Notes: generated by a model from the letters alone, not told the origin. Counted from the first letter of the stretch, positions 1 to 6,300 are shown. The stretch: DNA of 9,188 bases from JBCDBH01 sp039184055 (GCA_039184055.1 JBCDBH010000237.1:1-9188), one strand, 5' to 3'. Translations and numbers: made by a program.

Positions 1-1749
1 GGCGAGGCCGCGATCGAGCAGCAGGCGCTCGCAGGCGGGCTCGACGTCGGTGAGGTCGTTGGCGAGCTTGAGGGCGTGGTCGAGGTGGCCGATGGCTTCG
101 CGCGCGGCGTGACGACGGGCGGCGAGCTTGGCGGCGTGTTCGAGATGGTGGATGGCGCGCCCCGGGTCGCCGGCACGGGCGAAGTGGTGGGCGAGCTCGG
201 GGGCGATGTCGCTGGCGCGGTCGCCGTAGGTGGCTTCACCACCGTGACCGATACGCCGGTGGAGACGGCTGCGGCGTGAGGCGGAAAGACGCTCGTAGAG
301 CACGTGCTGATGCAGCGCGTGGATGAAGGCGTAGCGCGCGGTGATGGTGCGATCGGGCAGTTTGCGCACGCCGGCATGACGCAGAAACTGACGCCGGTTG
401 ACCAGCCGATCGCAGCGATCTTCGACTTCGTCGAGGGTGATGCTGAGCGCGTGGGCGATGGCGATGGCCGACATTTCGTTGCCGGCGACGCTGGCGGTGT
501 AGAGCAGCTGCTGGTCCTGGTCGTCGAGCCGGTCGATTTGCCGTTCGATGAGCTGACGGATGCTCTCGGGCACGCCGAGCCCGCCCTGGTCGCGAAGTCG
601 CCAGCGATCGCGTTCGTGCACCAAGCGTTGCTGGCTCGCCAGGTAGTCGATCACCGCGGTCATGAAGAGCGGGTTGCCACCGGTATGGGCGCGAATGGTG
701 GCGGCGAGGCGATCGGTGGGCGGCGCCGGGCCCCGGGCGTGCAGGTAGTTGGCGACGGCGTCGGTCGACAGGTAGTCGAGCCGCAGGTTGTGACAGTGCG
801 GCTGGGGCTCGAGATCGCGGATGAGCATATGGAGCGGATGATCGTGACGCCGTGCTTCTTCGGGCCGGAAGGTGGCGAGCAGGAGCAAGCGCGCCGACTC
901 GGGACGCCGCGCCAGACGGACGATCAGATCGAGGGTGGAGTAGTCGCTCCACTGCAGATCTTCGAGCACCAGGATGAGGGGATGCACGGCGGTGAGCGCT
1001 TCGAGCGCTTCGGCCATTTCACGCAACATCCGCTCGGGGGTGGCGCCCCGGGTTTCGTGCTGGAGCTCGAGCCGGGCGTCGGGGTCGAGCAGCGCCGGGA
1101 GCTGAAGCAGCCAGGTGGGCGCGTAGCGATGCAGGAGATCGACCACCTCGTTGCCGTGGCTGCCCCGTGACAGCCGACCGAGCGCTTCGAGCATCGGCAG
1201 GTAGGGCTCGCCACCACCGAATTGCTCGAGGGCGTGACCGGAGGCGGTGAGCCGGTCGTGTTGCTGGGCGAGAAAGGAGTCGATCAGGGTGGTTTTGCCG
1301 AGACCGGGCTCGCCGGTGACGAAGACCACCTGCCGCTGGCCGATGAAGGCGCGGTCGCGATAGTTCCGCAGGAGCTCGAGCTCAGCGCGTCGCCCCACCA
1401 GCGTCGCGGCGGTGTCGGGACTCGATGCCGGTCGGCTCAGCTCGGCGATGAAGCGATAGCCGTGGCGGTGCACGGTTTCGATATAGCTCGGGTCGCGTGC
1501 CTCGTCGCCGAGGGCTTTACGAATTTCGCGCACCGCGACTTTGAGCACTGCGTCGCTCACATGACGCTCGCCCCATACGGCGCTCAGCAGCTCGTCTTTG
1601 TCGAGCCGTCGCCCGGGCTGACGCGCGAGCTGATGCAGCACCGCGAACGCCTTGGGGGTCAAGGGCACAGGGGTGTCGTGCTGCCAAAGTCGTCCTTCGG
1701 GTGGATCGAGCCGAAAGGGGCCGAAGCGGATGTCGTGCGCGGGACTCAC
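1..1749 (-). CDS. Winged-helix / AAA ATPase / TPR transcriptional regulator (5' part; C-terminus beyond the left edge)
   Basis: Continuous reading of 583 codons from a GTG at 1749-1747 to base 1, no stop, so the 3' end is missing. Residues 8-103 form an OmpR/PhoB-type winged helix (Trans_reg_C): it opens FGPFRLDPPEGRLW, has the LTPKAFAVLHQLAR helix, the DELLSAVWGE helix, the recognition-type segment VSDAVLKVAVREIRKALGD, and the wing YIETVHRHGYRFIAE. After a short linker comes an AAA-type module: GRRAELELLR, Walker A GEPGLGKTT (146-154), Walker B LILVLEDLQWSD (258-269), sensor-like LLLLATFRPEE, and HTGGNPLFM near 355-363. From about residue 500 there are TPR-like helices (GRAIHHLEHAAKLA, then AIGHLDHALKLA). 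There is no receiver domain. Such proteins are known as large signal-responsive activators resembling LAL/MalT types with the DNA-binding domain moved to the N-terminus. The ligand is unknown. In-frame TAA and TAG lie just upstream, leaving this GTG as the only reasonable start; I see no clear Shine-Dalgarno. Divergent neighbour: the acidic secreted protein gene. Confidence 0.9.
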   Translation of the reverse strand, partial: MSPAHDIRFGPFRLDPPEGRLWQHDTPVPLTPKAFAVLHQLARQPGRRLDKDELLSAVWGERHVSDAVLKVAVREIRKALGDEARDPSYIETVHRHGYRFIAELSRPASSPDTAATLVGRRAELELLRNYRDRAFIGQRQVVFVTGEPGLGKTTLIDSFLAQQHDRLTASGHALEQFGGGEPYLPMLEALGRLSRGSHGNEVVDLLHRYAPTWLLQLPALLDPDARLELQHETRGATPERMLREMAEALEALTAVHPLILVLEDLQWSDYSTLDLIVRLARRPESARLLLLATFRPEEARRHDHPLHMLIRDLEPQPHCHNLRLDYLSTDAVANYLHARGPAPPTDRLAATIRAHTGGNPLFMTAVIDYLASQQRLVHERDRWRLRDQGGLGVPESIRQLIERQIDRLDDQDQQLLYTASVAGNEMSAIAIAHALSITLDEVEDRCDRLVNRRQFLRHAGVRKLPDRTITARYAFIHALHQHVLYERLSASRRSRLHRRIGHGGEATYGDRASDIAPELAHHFARAGDPGRAIHHLEHAAKLAARRHAAREAIGHLDHALKLANDLTDVEPACERLLLDRGLA

Positions 1750-1873
1750 CGGCCAAACGCTATCAAGCGAGTCGCGGACTGGCTATTACCGGGGCCTAAC
1801 CGCCTTCTTAGGACTCGCCATTCGTCTGCAAGGCATTGTCTTACGAGCCGGTCGGACGCCGGCGGATTCCCAC

Positions 1874-1926
1874 GGTGTGCGGGCAATGTGTTCCTTTCGG
1901 GAGGTTGCCCGCCACCGCCCTTTTTT
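1874..1926 (+). promoter_or_regulatory. Leader hairpin followed by T6: possible attenuator
   Basis: Left arm GGTGTGCGGGCAA (1874-1886) pairs with right arm TTGCCCGCCACC (1905-1916): 12 base pairs with one bulged T, 18-base loop. GCCC and then TTTTTT (1921-1926) follow. The shape is that of an intrinsic terminator on the plus strand, but it lies 33 bases before the ATG of the downstream gene rather than behind a gene. The 4-base gap between stem and T-run makes it less than ideal as a terminator. It could be an attenuator, a stabilising 5' hairpin, or an end point for unannotated upstream transcription. I do not recognise a known riboswitch aptamer before it. Confidence 0.5.
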
Positions 1927-1945
1927 GGTTGGCCGATTGTTACCG

Positions 1946-1952
1946 AGAGGAG
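1946..1952 (+). promoter_or_regulatory. Shine-Dalgarno AGAGGAG deciding the start of the acidic protein gene
   Basis: AGAGGAG ends 6 bases before the ATG at 1959. The frame is open further upstream (from an ATG at 1836), but the signal peptide begins exactly at 1959 and the earlier ATG would bury it, so 1959 is the start. Confidence 0.85.
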
Positions 1953-1958
1953 TTAGCC

Positions 1959-2618
1959 ATGGTCTATCGCTGCCGCGTGGTTCTTTTCACCTTCCTCCTT
2001 CTTGTTGCTCCAGCTCTTTACGCCGGTGGTGGCTCACCAGACGGCGACAGCTACAGCTTCGAACACCTCATTGGAGCGTTGATCGATGGCTCTATCGAGT
2101 GCTCTGATATGCACCAATCGGGGATGGACGACAACACGGTGCTCTTCGACGGACTCTCGGAGTTGCTCGATCCTTATATCAACGGTACCCAGCCGCTTGT
2201 CTTCGAGTTCGAGTCGACGAGCAGCGGCGGCGATCCGACGGTCAACCTCAATTCGTTTTCCGATAGCGGTGGCGACCTTTTCCCCGAGGGATTTACTGAT
2301 CCGGATACCGGGACGCCGCTCGATTCCGCCTGTATCGAAATCGGCATGGATGATCCGCTCGATTTCGATAGCCCGACCAAGGTCGAAAACGCGATGCTCG
2401 AATTCTCGAATTCCTCGGGTCCGTTCGGGTCACCGATGGACATCACCGAGTTTTTCGAAGATCCATGGGATGGCCGACTTACGATCGGCTTGGAAGGGTT
2501 CGCTGGGCAAGACATCGACGATGTGTCGTTGGTCCTCGAGTTGGGGCCGTCGGACAGCATCTTTTCGGACGGCTTCGAATCGGGCGATACCAGCTCGTGG
2601 TCGAGCACGGTTCCCTGA
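1959..2618 (+). CDS. Secreted hyperacidic protein with C-terminal IFSDGFESGDTSSWS tail
   Basis: 219 residues. An N-terminal signal peptide (MVYRCRVVLFTFLLLVAPALYA, cleavage likely after A22, LYA|G) directs export. The mature part (197 residues) is extraordinarily acidic: I count 27 Asp and 14 Glu against one Lys and one Arg. It has two cysteines (in SIECSD and DSACIE) that could form a disulfide. The fold is not recognised; the second half (MLEFSNSSGPFG to DVSLVLEL) has alternating strand-like segments suggesting a beta-rich domain. The C-terminus reads DSIFSDGFESGDTSSWSSTVP; tails of the type '(I/V)F.DGFESGD.S.W' recur, as I remember, at the ends of unrelated secreted proteins in some high-GC Gram-negatives, and may be a sorting or surface signal. 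Base composition is lower in GC than neighbours (hand count 32/60 at 2041-2100 against 43/60 at 3301-3360). Transcribed alone, with its own terminator about 100 bases downstream. Function unknown. Confidence 0.85.
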   Translation: MVYRCRVVLFTFLLLVAPALYAGGGSPDGDSYSFEHLIGALIDGSIECSDMHQSGMDDNTVLFDGLSELLDPYINGTQPLVFEFESTSSGGDPTVNLNSFSDSGGDLFPEGFTDPDTGTPLDSACIEIGMDDPLDFDSPTKVENAMLEFSNSSGPFGSPMDITEFFEDPWDGRLTIGLEGFAGQDIDDVSLVLELGPSDSIFSDGFESGDTSSWSSTVP

Positions 2619-2721
2619 CTCTTACCGCTCTCTAACCCGACTCTAAGGACTCGGGGTCGGAAACGCGGCATGATCTTCATGACGAGCCGGAACGATCGAT
2701 TCGGAGCGTCAGTGAGAAAAC

Positions 2722-2781
2722 GAAAGCGGTTGGTGGCATCGGGGGTTGTTGTGATGCGCTACCAACCGCTTTCTCCTTTTT
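2722..2781 (+). terminator. Rho-independent terminator of the acidic protein gene
   Basis: GAAAGCGGTTGGTGGC (2722-2737) pairs with GCTACCAACCGCTTTC (2758-2773): 15 Watson-Crick pairs and one G-U pair in RNA, followed by TCC and TTTTT (2777-2781). It lies about 104 bases after the stop at 2618. On the other strand the stem is followed by GTTTTC, so it may also stop leftward transcription from the convergent operon. Confidence 0.85.
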
Positions 2782-2783
2782 GG

Positions 2784-2801
2784 GAACCAGCTGCTTGGAA
2801 G
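2784..2801 (+). repeat. Inverted repeat, left arm (partner 2939-2956)
   Basis: GAACCAGCTGCTTGGAAG is the reverse complement of 2939-2956 with one mismatch (17 of 18). The two arms enclose 137 bases. Arms of this length and identity are far beyond chance in a window of this size. Confidence 0.8.
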
Positions 2802-2819
2802 CTCCGCACGTCATCTTGC
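2790..2819 (+). repeat. Direct repeat copy 1 (partner 2962-2991)
   Basis: Thirty bases matching 2962-2991 at 25 positions: it starts GCTGCT and ends with the identical 15-mer CGCACGTCATCTTGC. In this copy CCGCA (2804-2808) can pair with TGCGG (2817-2821). It overlaps the left arm of the inverted repeat, so the two repeat relations are nested. Confidence 0.75.
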
Positions 2820-2850
2820 GGCGGTGATCTTCGGCGTTGGCTCTCCTCGA

Positions 2851-2866
2851 CAATGCTTGAGCATTG
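2851..2866. repeat. Small palindrome CAATGCT-TG-AGCATTG
   Basis: Seven-base perfect inverted arms around a 2-base centre, lying inside the interval bounded by the 18-base inverted repeat. It may be an internal hairpin of the repeat element or a protein-binding site; nothing decides between these. Confidence 0.4.
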
Positions 2867-2938
2867 CCCGGGGCGCGCAGCCTGCGTCGACCCGCCTTGA
2901 ATCTCACCATGCCGCGCTCGCAATCTGACGCACGGGCT

Positions 2939-2956
2939 CTTCCAAGCAACTGGTTC
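2939..2956 (-). repeat. Inverted repeat, right arm (partner 2784-2801)
   Basis: Read on the minus strand it is GAACCAGTTGCTTGGAAG, one base different from 2784-2801. No convincing duplicated target site flanks the pair. Confidence 0.8.
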
Positions 2957-2961
2957 TAGCG

Positions 2962-2991
2962 GCTGCTGAAAAGCCTCGCACGTCATCTTGC
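2962..2991 (+). repeat. Direct repeat copy 2 (partner 2790-2819)
   Basis: Starts GCTGCTGAAAAGCC and ends with the same CGCACGTCATCTTGC 15-mer as copy 1. This copy takes part in the minus-strand hairpin at 2975-2996. GGCTGCTGAAAA is a start I recall from dispersed intergenic repeats of several high-GC lineages; that recollection is not verified. Confidence 0.75.
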
Positions 2992-2996
2992 ACGAG
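2969..2996 (-). terminator. Weak terminator-like hairpin behind the TolB-TPR gene
   Basis: On the minus strand CTCGTGC (2996-2990) pairs with GTGCGAG (2981-2975): seven pairs, two of them G-U, with loop AAGATGAC, then GC and TTTT (2972-2969). It lies about 18 bases after the stop of the 3014-4798 gene. The stem is weak and the T-run short, and the same bases form a repeat copy, so termination may be partial. Confidence 0.4.
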
Positions 2997-3013
2997 CACT
3001 TCGCACTGAAATC

Positions 3014-4798
3014 TCAGGGTGTAATCGGCCTTCCACCGGGGACTTCGGGTTCTCCGGGGAGGGGGATGCGTCGGTCGACCTTGGTGGCTTGTTCGTAGAC
3101 GGCGAGGTAGATGGCGTCTTGCTCGGTCCAGACTTCGCTTTTGCTCATCGCGCCGAGGGTTTCGAAGGCAGTTCGAAAGTGGCCTTGTTCGTAGGCGAAG
3201 CGGGCGATGAGACGTTGCAGACCCAAGGGGTCGCCGATGGCCTGGTCGCGGTCGAGGGCGTAGCGGAGGTGGGGACGCGCTTGGTAAGGGTAGCCGCGCT
3301 CGATGAGCACTTGGGCGGCGCGCATGGCGAGTCGACCGGCGAGGGCCTGGTCGTCGAGGTCTTCGGCGAGGTCGATGGCGTCGACGTAATGAGCTTCGGC
3401 GGTTTCGAGGTCGCCGCTGGCTTCGGCGACGGCGCCGAGCTTGGTGAGCAGGGAGGCGACGCGACGGGTTTCGCCGTGCTGACGATGGTAGGCGGCGGCG
3501 CTTTGCCAACGCTCGCCAGCGGTGGCGAAGTCGCCCCGACGCCAGGCCACTTCACCGATACCGCTCGCGACCCGGGTGAGGGTGCGTGGATCGCCGATTT
3601 CTTGGGCGACGTCGTCGGCTTGGGTGAGCAGGGTGTCGGCGGCGTCGATGTCGTCGAGATCGAGGGCGAGGTTGGCGCGTTCGACGAGGGTTTCGGCTTG
3701 ACCGAGCCGATGGGGAATCTGATGTTGCAGACCGAGAAGATCGTCGAGCGCCTGGGCGGCGAGGTCGGGGCGACGACGCGCCTGGGCGAAGCGCACGCGT
3801 TTTTCGAGAATCCGTAGCTGGCTGTAGGTGTCTTTCCGACTGGCGAAGATCGCTTCGGCCTGGTGGAAGTTGCGATCGGCCTGATCCCATTTGCCTTCGA
3901 GGGCGGTGATCAGCCCGAGCGCGTAGGCGCTACGACCGAGCAGGTAGTTGTCGTTGCGACCCTGGGCGAGCTCGAGCAGCTCGAGCTCGATCTCGCGGGC
4001 GCGGTCGTAGTCGCCGAGCATACGCACGGTGTCGGCGAGGCGCGCCTGGGCGAGCAGGAAGCGGGGCTGGTGACGCAGGCAGATGTCGAAATACGGCTCG
4101 GCGGTGGCGGCGTCACCGGCCCGTAGGGCGGCGTTGCCCATGGCCCACAGTCGATCGAGAAAGCGATTGCCCGAGTACATGACCTCGATGTCGGGAGGCA
4201 GGACGTCGGGCGACGCGGCGTTGACAAGGAGCCGCACCAGGGATTCGCCGGTGGCCATCGGATCGTCACGCGCCACCTCGCTGCTCGCCGCCTGCCCTTC
4301 GGGCGTGTAGGCCTGGACGTCGGCACGCCACAGGTCGTCGTCACGGCTGACGGTGATGTCGATCGCGACATCGGCGCCCATGGCGAAGGCGAGCTCGCGC
4401 ATGGCGGCGCGATCGGCGAGGCCGCGTTCGAGGATGGCGTCGACCAGGAGATCGCTCGGCACGATCGCGGTGCGCGGGGTTTCTTCGATGGCGTGCGCCA
4501 CCCATTCGCTCAAGCCGAGCGCCAACCACTCGTTGCCCCGTTCCCCGGTGGCGTCGACGAAGGGCAAGACGGCCAGCCGGCTGCCGTTGGCGAGCACCAT
4601 GGGCGGCGCGCGATCGAGCAGATCGTCGGCGAAGTAGACCGCCGCGAACGCCGCCCCGAGCACCACGATGGCCGCCACCGCGACCAGATACGGCCAGATA
4701 CGCCGTTTGTCGGCAGGCGGTGGCTTGGTCTCGGCCGGTCGGTCGCCGAGAAAGGCCAGAGGCGTGGCGGGCTCGTTCGAGCTAGGGTCGGAGCTCAC
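3014..4798 (-). CDS. Membrane-anchored TolB-like N-domain / TPR-repeat protein
   Basis: 594 residues from a GTG start. Residues 1-33 are a Pro-rich cytoplasmic-type tail ending in KRR, followed by one transmembrane helix (about 34-56, WPYLVAVAAIVVLGAAFAAVYF), which predicts a signal anchor with the rest outside the membrane. Residues 74-190 resemble the TolB N-terminal/FlgO-like alpha-beta domain: SRLAVLPFVDATGERGNEWLALGLSEWVAHAI, then a variable region and MGADVAIDITVSRDDDLWRADVQAY. From about 210 to 570 there are repeated TPR-type helix pairs (for example GNAALRAGDAATAEPYFDICLRHQPRF, AEASGDLETAEAHYVDAIDLAEDLDD), a protein-protein interaction scaffold. In many bacteria TolB-like and TPR parts sit behind a winged helix and a membrane segment in one CadC-like protein; here there is no DNA-binding domain. 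The start lies 3 bases after the stop of the upstream gene with no Shine-Dalgarno, pointing to translational coupling. Exact role unknown. Confidence 0.85.
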   Translation of the reverse strand: MSSDPSSNEPATPLAFLGDRPAETKPPPADKRRIWPYLVAVAAIVVLGAAFAAVYFADDLLDRAPPMVLANGSRLAVLPFVDATGERGNEWLALGLSEWVAHAIEETPRTAIVPSDLLVDAILERGLADRAAMRELAFAMGADVAIDITVSRDDDLWRADVQAYTPEGQAASSEVARDDPMATGESLVRLLVNAASPDVLPPDIEVMYSGNRFLDRLWAMGNAALRAGDAATAEPYFDICLRHQPRFLLAQARLADTVRMLGDYDRAREIELELLELAQGRNDNYLLGRSAYALGLITALEGKWDQADRNFHQAEAIFASRKDTYSQLRILEKRVRFAQARRRPDLAAQALDDLLGLQHQIPHRLGQAETLVERANLALDLDDIDAADTLLTQADDVAQEIGDPRTLTRVASGIGEVAWRRGDFATAGERWQSAAAYHRQHGETRRVASLLTKLGAVAEASGDLETAEAHYVDAIDLAEDLDDQALAGRLAMRAAQVLIERGYPYQARPHLRYALDRDQAIGDPLGLQRLIARFAYEQGHFRTAFETLGAMSKSEVWTEQDAIYLAVYEQATKVDRRIPLPGEPEVPGGRPITP

Positions 4799-4801
4799 GG
4801 G

Positions 4802-6196
4802 TTATGGAGAGTCGATCGGGGCATGCGGGGCGAGCCAATCGCGTAGCGACGACCACGGCACGGTGACGGTGTACGAGCCTTCGGCCCATGAACCGACTTC
4901 ATAGGGCTGAAAGAGGAGGCGCAGGTGCTCGGGCTCGACCGCGAACGTGCCGAGACGCTCGAGGGTCATCTCGTCACGGCTGCCGAGCAGGCTCGCGCCT
5001 TGTCCACGAAGGTCCTCGTACACCAGGTCGATCAATCCGTCTTGCCACGGTGTGTCGGCAGCGAAGAGATCGGCGAGCGCGAGACGACGTGGGCCCGCCG
5101 GGGTGAACGCGTAGACCTCGGTGGCGAGCGACAGATTGCCGTGGGCGCCACCGGTGTAGCTCCACAGACGACGCTCGAGACTGAGCACCTTGTCATCGAC
5201 GTGGGCGACGACGGTGCCTTCCTCCCGCTCCCAGCCGATCCCGCTCACGATGACGTCGTCCGGTGGACCGCCACCGAGATCGACCAGCTCGAAGACGAAG
5301 GTTTCGTGACGTCGCGCCGCCGCCATCGCCTGCTCGACGTTGAAATCGAGGGCGCCCGGCACCCGCGCCGGCAGACGTGGATAGTGCCAGCTCGCGCTCA
5401 GCCCGTTGCTTTCCGAGAACACCGTGACATAGGTCGCGGCGAGCTCGAGGGTCGCGGGCACGGCGGTTTTGCCGTCGCGCTGCCAGGTGCCGACGAACGC
5501 CTGGTGGCCATCCTCTTCGCTGACGATCGTTCCCGCCAGGACGCCGATGGCTGGGCCGTCGCGTTCGGGATCCCAGAGCTCGAAAGTGAGGGGCGCGTGA
5601 CCGCCCGCGGCGAGCTCCAGATAGACCTCACGTCCGCCCCACGTACCGGTCGCTTCGAGGCCCTCCTCGAGCCCCGCATCGAAGGCCACGGCGGTGCCGT
5701 CGATGGTGCCGAGCCAATGACCGGGGATGGGGAAGGTTCGGGTGGCGATGGGGCTGGCGTGGCCGTGGCCGTGATCGTGCTCGTGATCGTGGCTGGCGTG
5801 GGCATCCGAATGGATGTTACCGAGGGTCGAAGCGGTCAAGAGTCTCGGCACGTCGGTCACTTCCGTCATGCCGATCAGCAACGCCAGGTTGTGCCAGCCT
5901 TCTCGTTGACGCACGTAGACATAGGCCAGGTCGATCGGCTCGCCGTTGACGACGATCTCGACCAGATTCGAAGTGTCGGACCACTCGAGTTGTTTACGAG
6001 TCTCGATGGTCGCGTCGGTGAAATCGGTGTCACCACACGGCGCGCAATGGTGCCGAATGATGGTGCCCGGAGTGAGGTAGGCGAGCGCGGCGTCGGCCTG
6101 TTCGGGGCTGATGACAGCGGCTTGATCGGCGGCGATGGGCGTCGCGCCGAGAGCGAGCAGCGAAAGGATGACGAGCATGACTGTATGGCGTATCAC
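4802..6196 (-). CDS. Secreted DUF3298-like protein with CxxC motif and His-rich linker
   Basis: 464 residues from a GTG start. Signal peptide MIRHTVMLVILSLLALGATPIAA, cleavage near residues 22-24. The N-terminal domain has CAPC at 51-54 (in GTIIRHHCAPCGDTDF) followed by a strand pattern ending VVNGEPIDLAYVYV. A linker at 129-146 carries eight histidines in 18 residues, a plausible zinc, nickel or copper binding stretch. Residues 150-255 look like a beta-rich domain of GTW/GxW type (WLGTIDGTAVAF, GTWQRDGK). Residues about 280-460 match the DUF3298/RsiV-type pattern: RRLWSYTGGAHGN, then LALADLFA, then LRLLFQPYEVGSWAEGSYTVTVPWSSLRDWL. Known members are extracytoplasmic, including the anti-sigma factor RsiV, which binds lysozyme; this protein has a cleavable signal and no anti-sigma domain, so the RsiV role should not be transferred. 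It is the first gene of an operon with the TolB-TPR protein. Metal binding is an inference. Confidence 0.85.
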   Translation of the reverse strand: MIRHTVMLVILSLLALGATPIAADQAAVISPEQADAALAYLTPGTIIRHHCAPCGDTDFTDATIETRKQLEWSDTSNLVEIVVNGEPIDLAYVYVRQREGWHNLALLIGMTEVTDVPRLLTASTLGNIHSDAHASHDHEHDHGHGHASPIATRTFPIPGHWLGTIDGTAVAFDAGLEEGLEATGTWGGREVYLELAAGGHAPLTFELWDPERDGPAIGVLAGTIVSEEDGHQAFVGTWQRDGKTAVPATLELAATYVTVFSESNGLSASWHYPRLPARVPGALDFNVEQAMAAARRHETFVFELVDLGGGPPDDVIVSGIGWEREEGTVVAHVDDKVLSLERRLWSYTGGAHGNLSLATEVYAFTPAGPRRLALADLFAADTPWQDGLIDLVYEDLRGQGASLLGSRDEMTLERLGTFAVEPEHLRLLFQPYEVGSWAEGSYTVTVPWSSLRDWLAPHAPIDSP

Positions 6197-6204
6197 CTAG
6201 CAAT

Positions 6205-6210
6205 TCCTCC
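6205..6210 (-). promoter_or_regulatory. Shine-Dalgarno GGAGGA of the DUF3298 gene
   Basis: On the minus strand GGAGGA ends 8 bases before GTG (6196-6194). This supports the GTG over the internal ATG six codons later and keeps the basic N-region of the signal peptide (MIRH). Confidence 0.85.
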
Positions 6211-6260
6211 ACGGTGAGTGTACCGGCTTCGCGCCGTCATGCCGCCAGAGGGAAGTGAGT

Positions 6261-6300
6261 TTTTCAGGAAGCAGTCTCGTAGCGTATTCTTCGGCTACGA
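6261..6300 (+). promoter_or_regulatory. Possible glyQ promoter with a dyad over the -10 box
   Basis: TTTTCA (6261-6266) and TATTCT (6285-6290), 18 bases apart, each match 4 of 6 positions of the sigma-70 consensus. A start of transcription would fall about 6297, three or four bases before the ATG. TCGTAGC (6277-6283) and GCTACGA (6294-6300) form a perfect 7-bp dyad around the -10 box, its right arm touching the ATG. No Shine-Dalgarno is present at usual spacing. A dyad this size occurs by chance several times in 9 kb, so the call rests on its position. Confidence 0.35.

Larger units (their letters stand above)
1750..1958. other. Divergent intergenic region between regulator and acidic secreted protein gene
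   Basis: These 209 bases must hold promoters for both flanking genes. I find no convincing -35/-10 pair on either strand. The plus strand carries a strong hairpin with a T-run at 1874-1926 and a Shine-Dalgarno at 1946-1952. A short imperfect dyad CCTAA-N8-TTAGG (1795-1812) lies upstream of the regulator start but is too short to be significant alone. Confidence 0.6.
2619..3013. other. Convergent gene-free region with terminators and nested repeats
   Basis: About 395 bases separate the ends of two convergent genes. Short open frames here show no signal peptide, family motif or Shine-Dalgarno. The region holds a strong terminator (2722-2781), an inverted repeat pair (2784-2801 / 2939-2956), a direct repeat pair (2790-2819 / 2962-2991), a small palindrome CAATGCT-TG-AGCATTG (2851-2866), and a weaker terminator-like hairpin for the minus strand (2969-2996). 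Confidence 0.7.

Noticed and set aside
304..1170. Plus-strand open frame of 288 codons over the regulator
   Set aside because: The minus frame contains intact Walker A and B and a winged helix; the plus frame shows no recognisable domain.
1795..1812. CCTAA-N8-TTAGG dyad upstream of the regulator start
   Set aside because: Five-base arms with free spacing are expected many times by chance in 9 kb; no second copy was seen.
1836..1958. Upstream extension of the acidic protein gene to an ATG at 1836
   Set aside because: It would place 41 residues before a clear signal peptide, would run through the leader hairpin, and lacks a ribosome site, whereas 1959 has AGAGGAG at 6 bases.
2670..2986. Several short open frames of 75-90 codons on both strands in the convergent intergenic region
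   Set aside because: They cross the terminator and repeats, overlap one another, and have no ribosome sites or recognisable motifs.
4802..6196. Assignment of the DUF3298 protein as an RsiV-type anti-sigma factor
   Set aside because: It has a cleavable signal peptide and no cytoplasmic anti-sigma domain or transmembrane anchor, and no sigma factor gene is next to it.
4925..6217. Long plus-strand open frame of 430 codons opposite the DUF3298 gene
   Set aside because: It mirrors the codon structure of the real minus-strand gene in high-GC DNA. Its product has no signal or family motif, while the minus-strand frame has a signal peptide, domains and a good ribosome site.
6197..6300. T-box or glycine riboswitch controlling glyQS
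   Set aside because: Only 104 bases separate the divergent genes; there is no T-box sequence, terminator/antiterminator pair or glycine aptamer core, and no Shine-Dalgarno to control.
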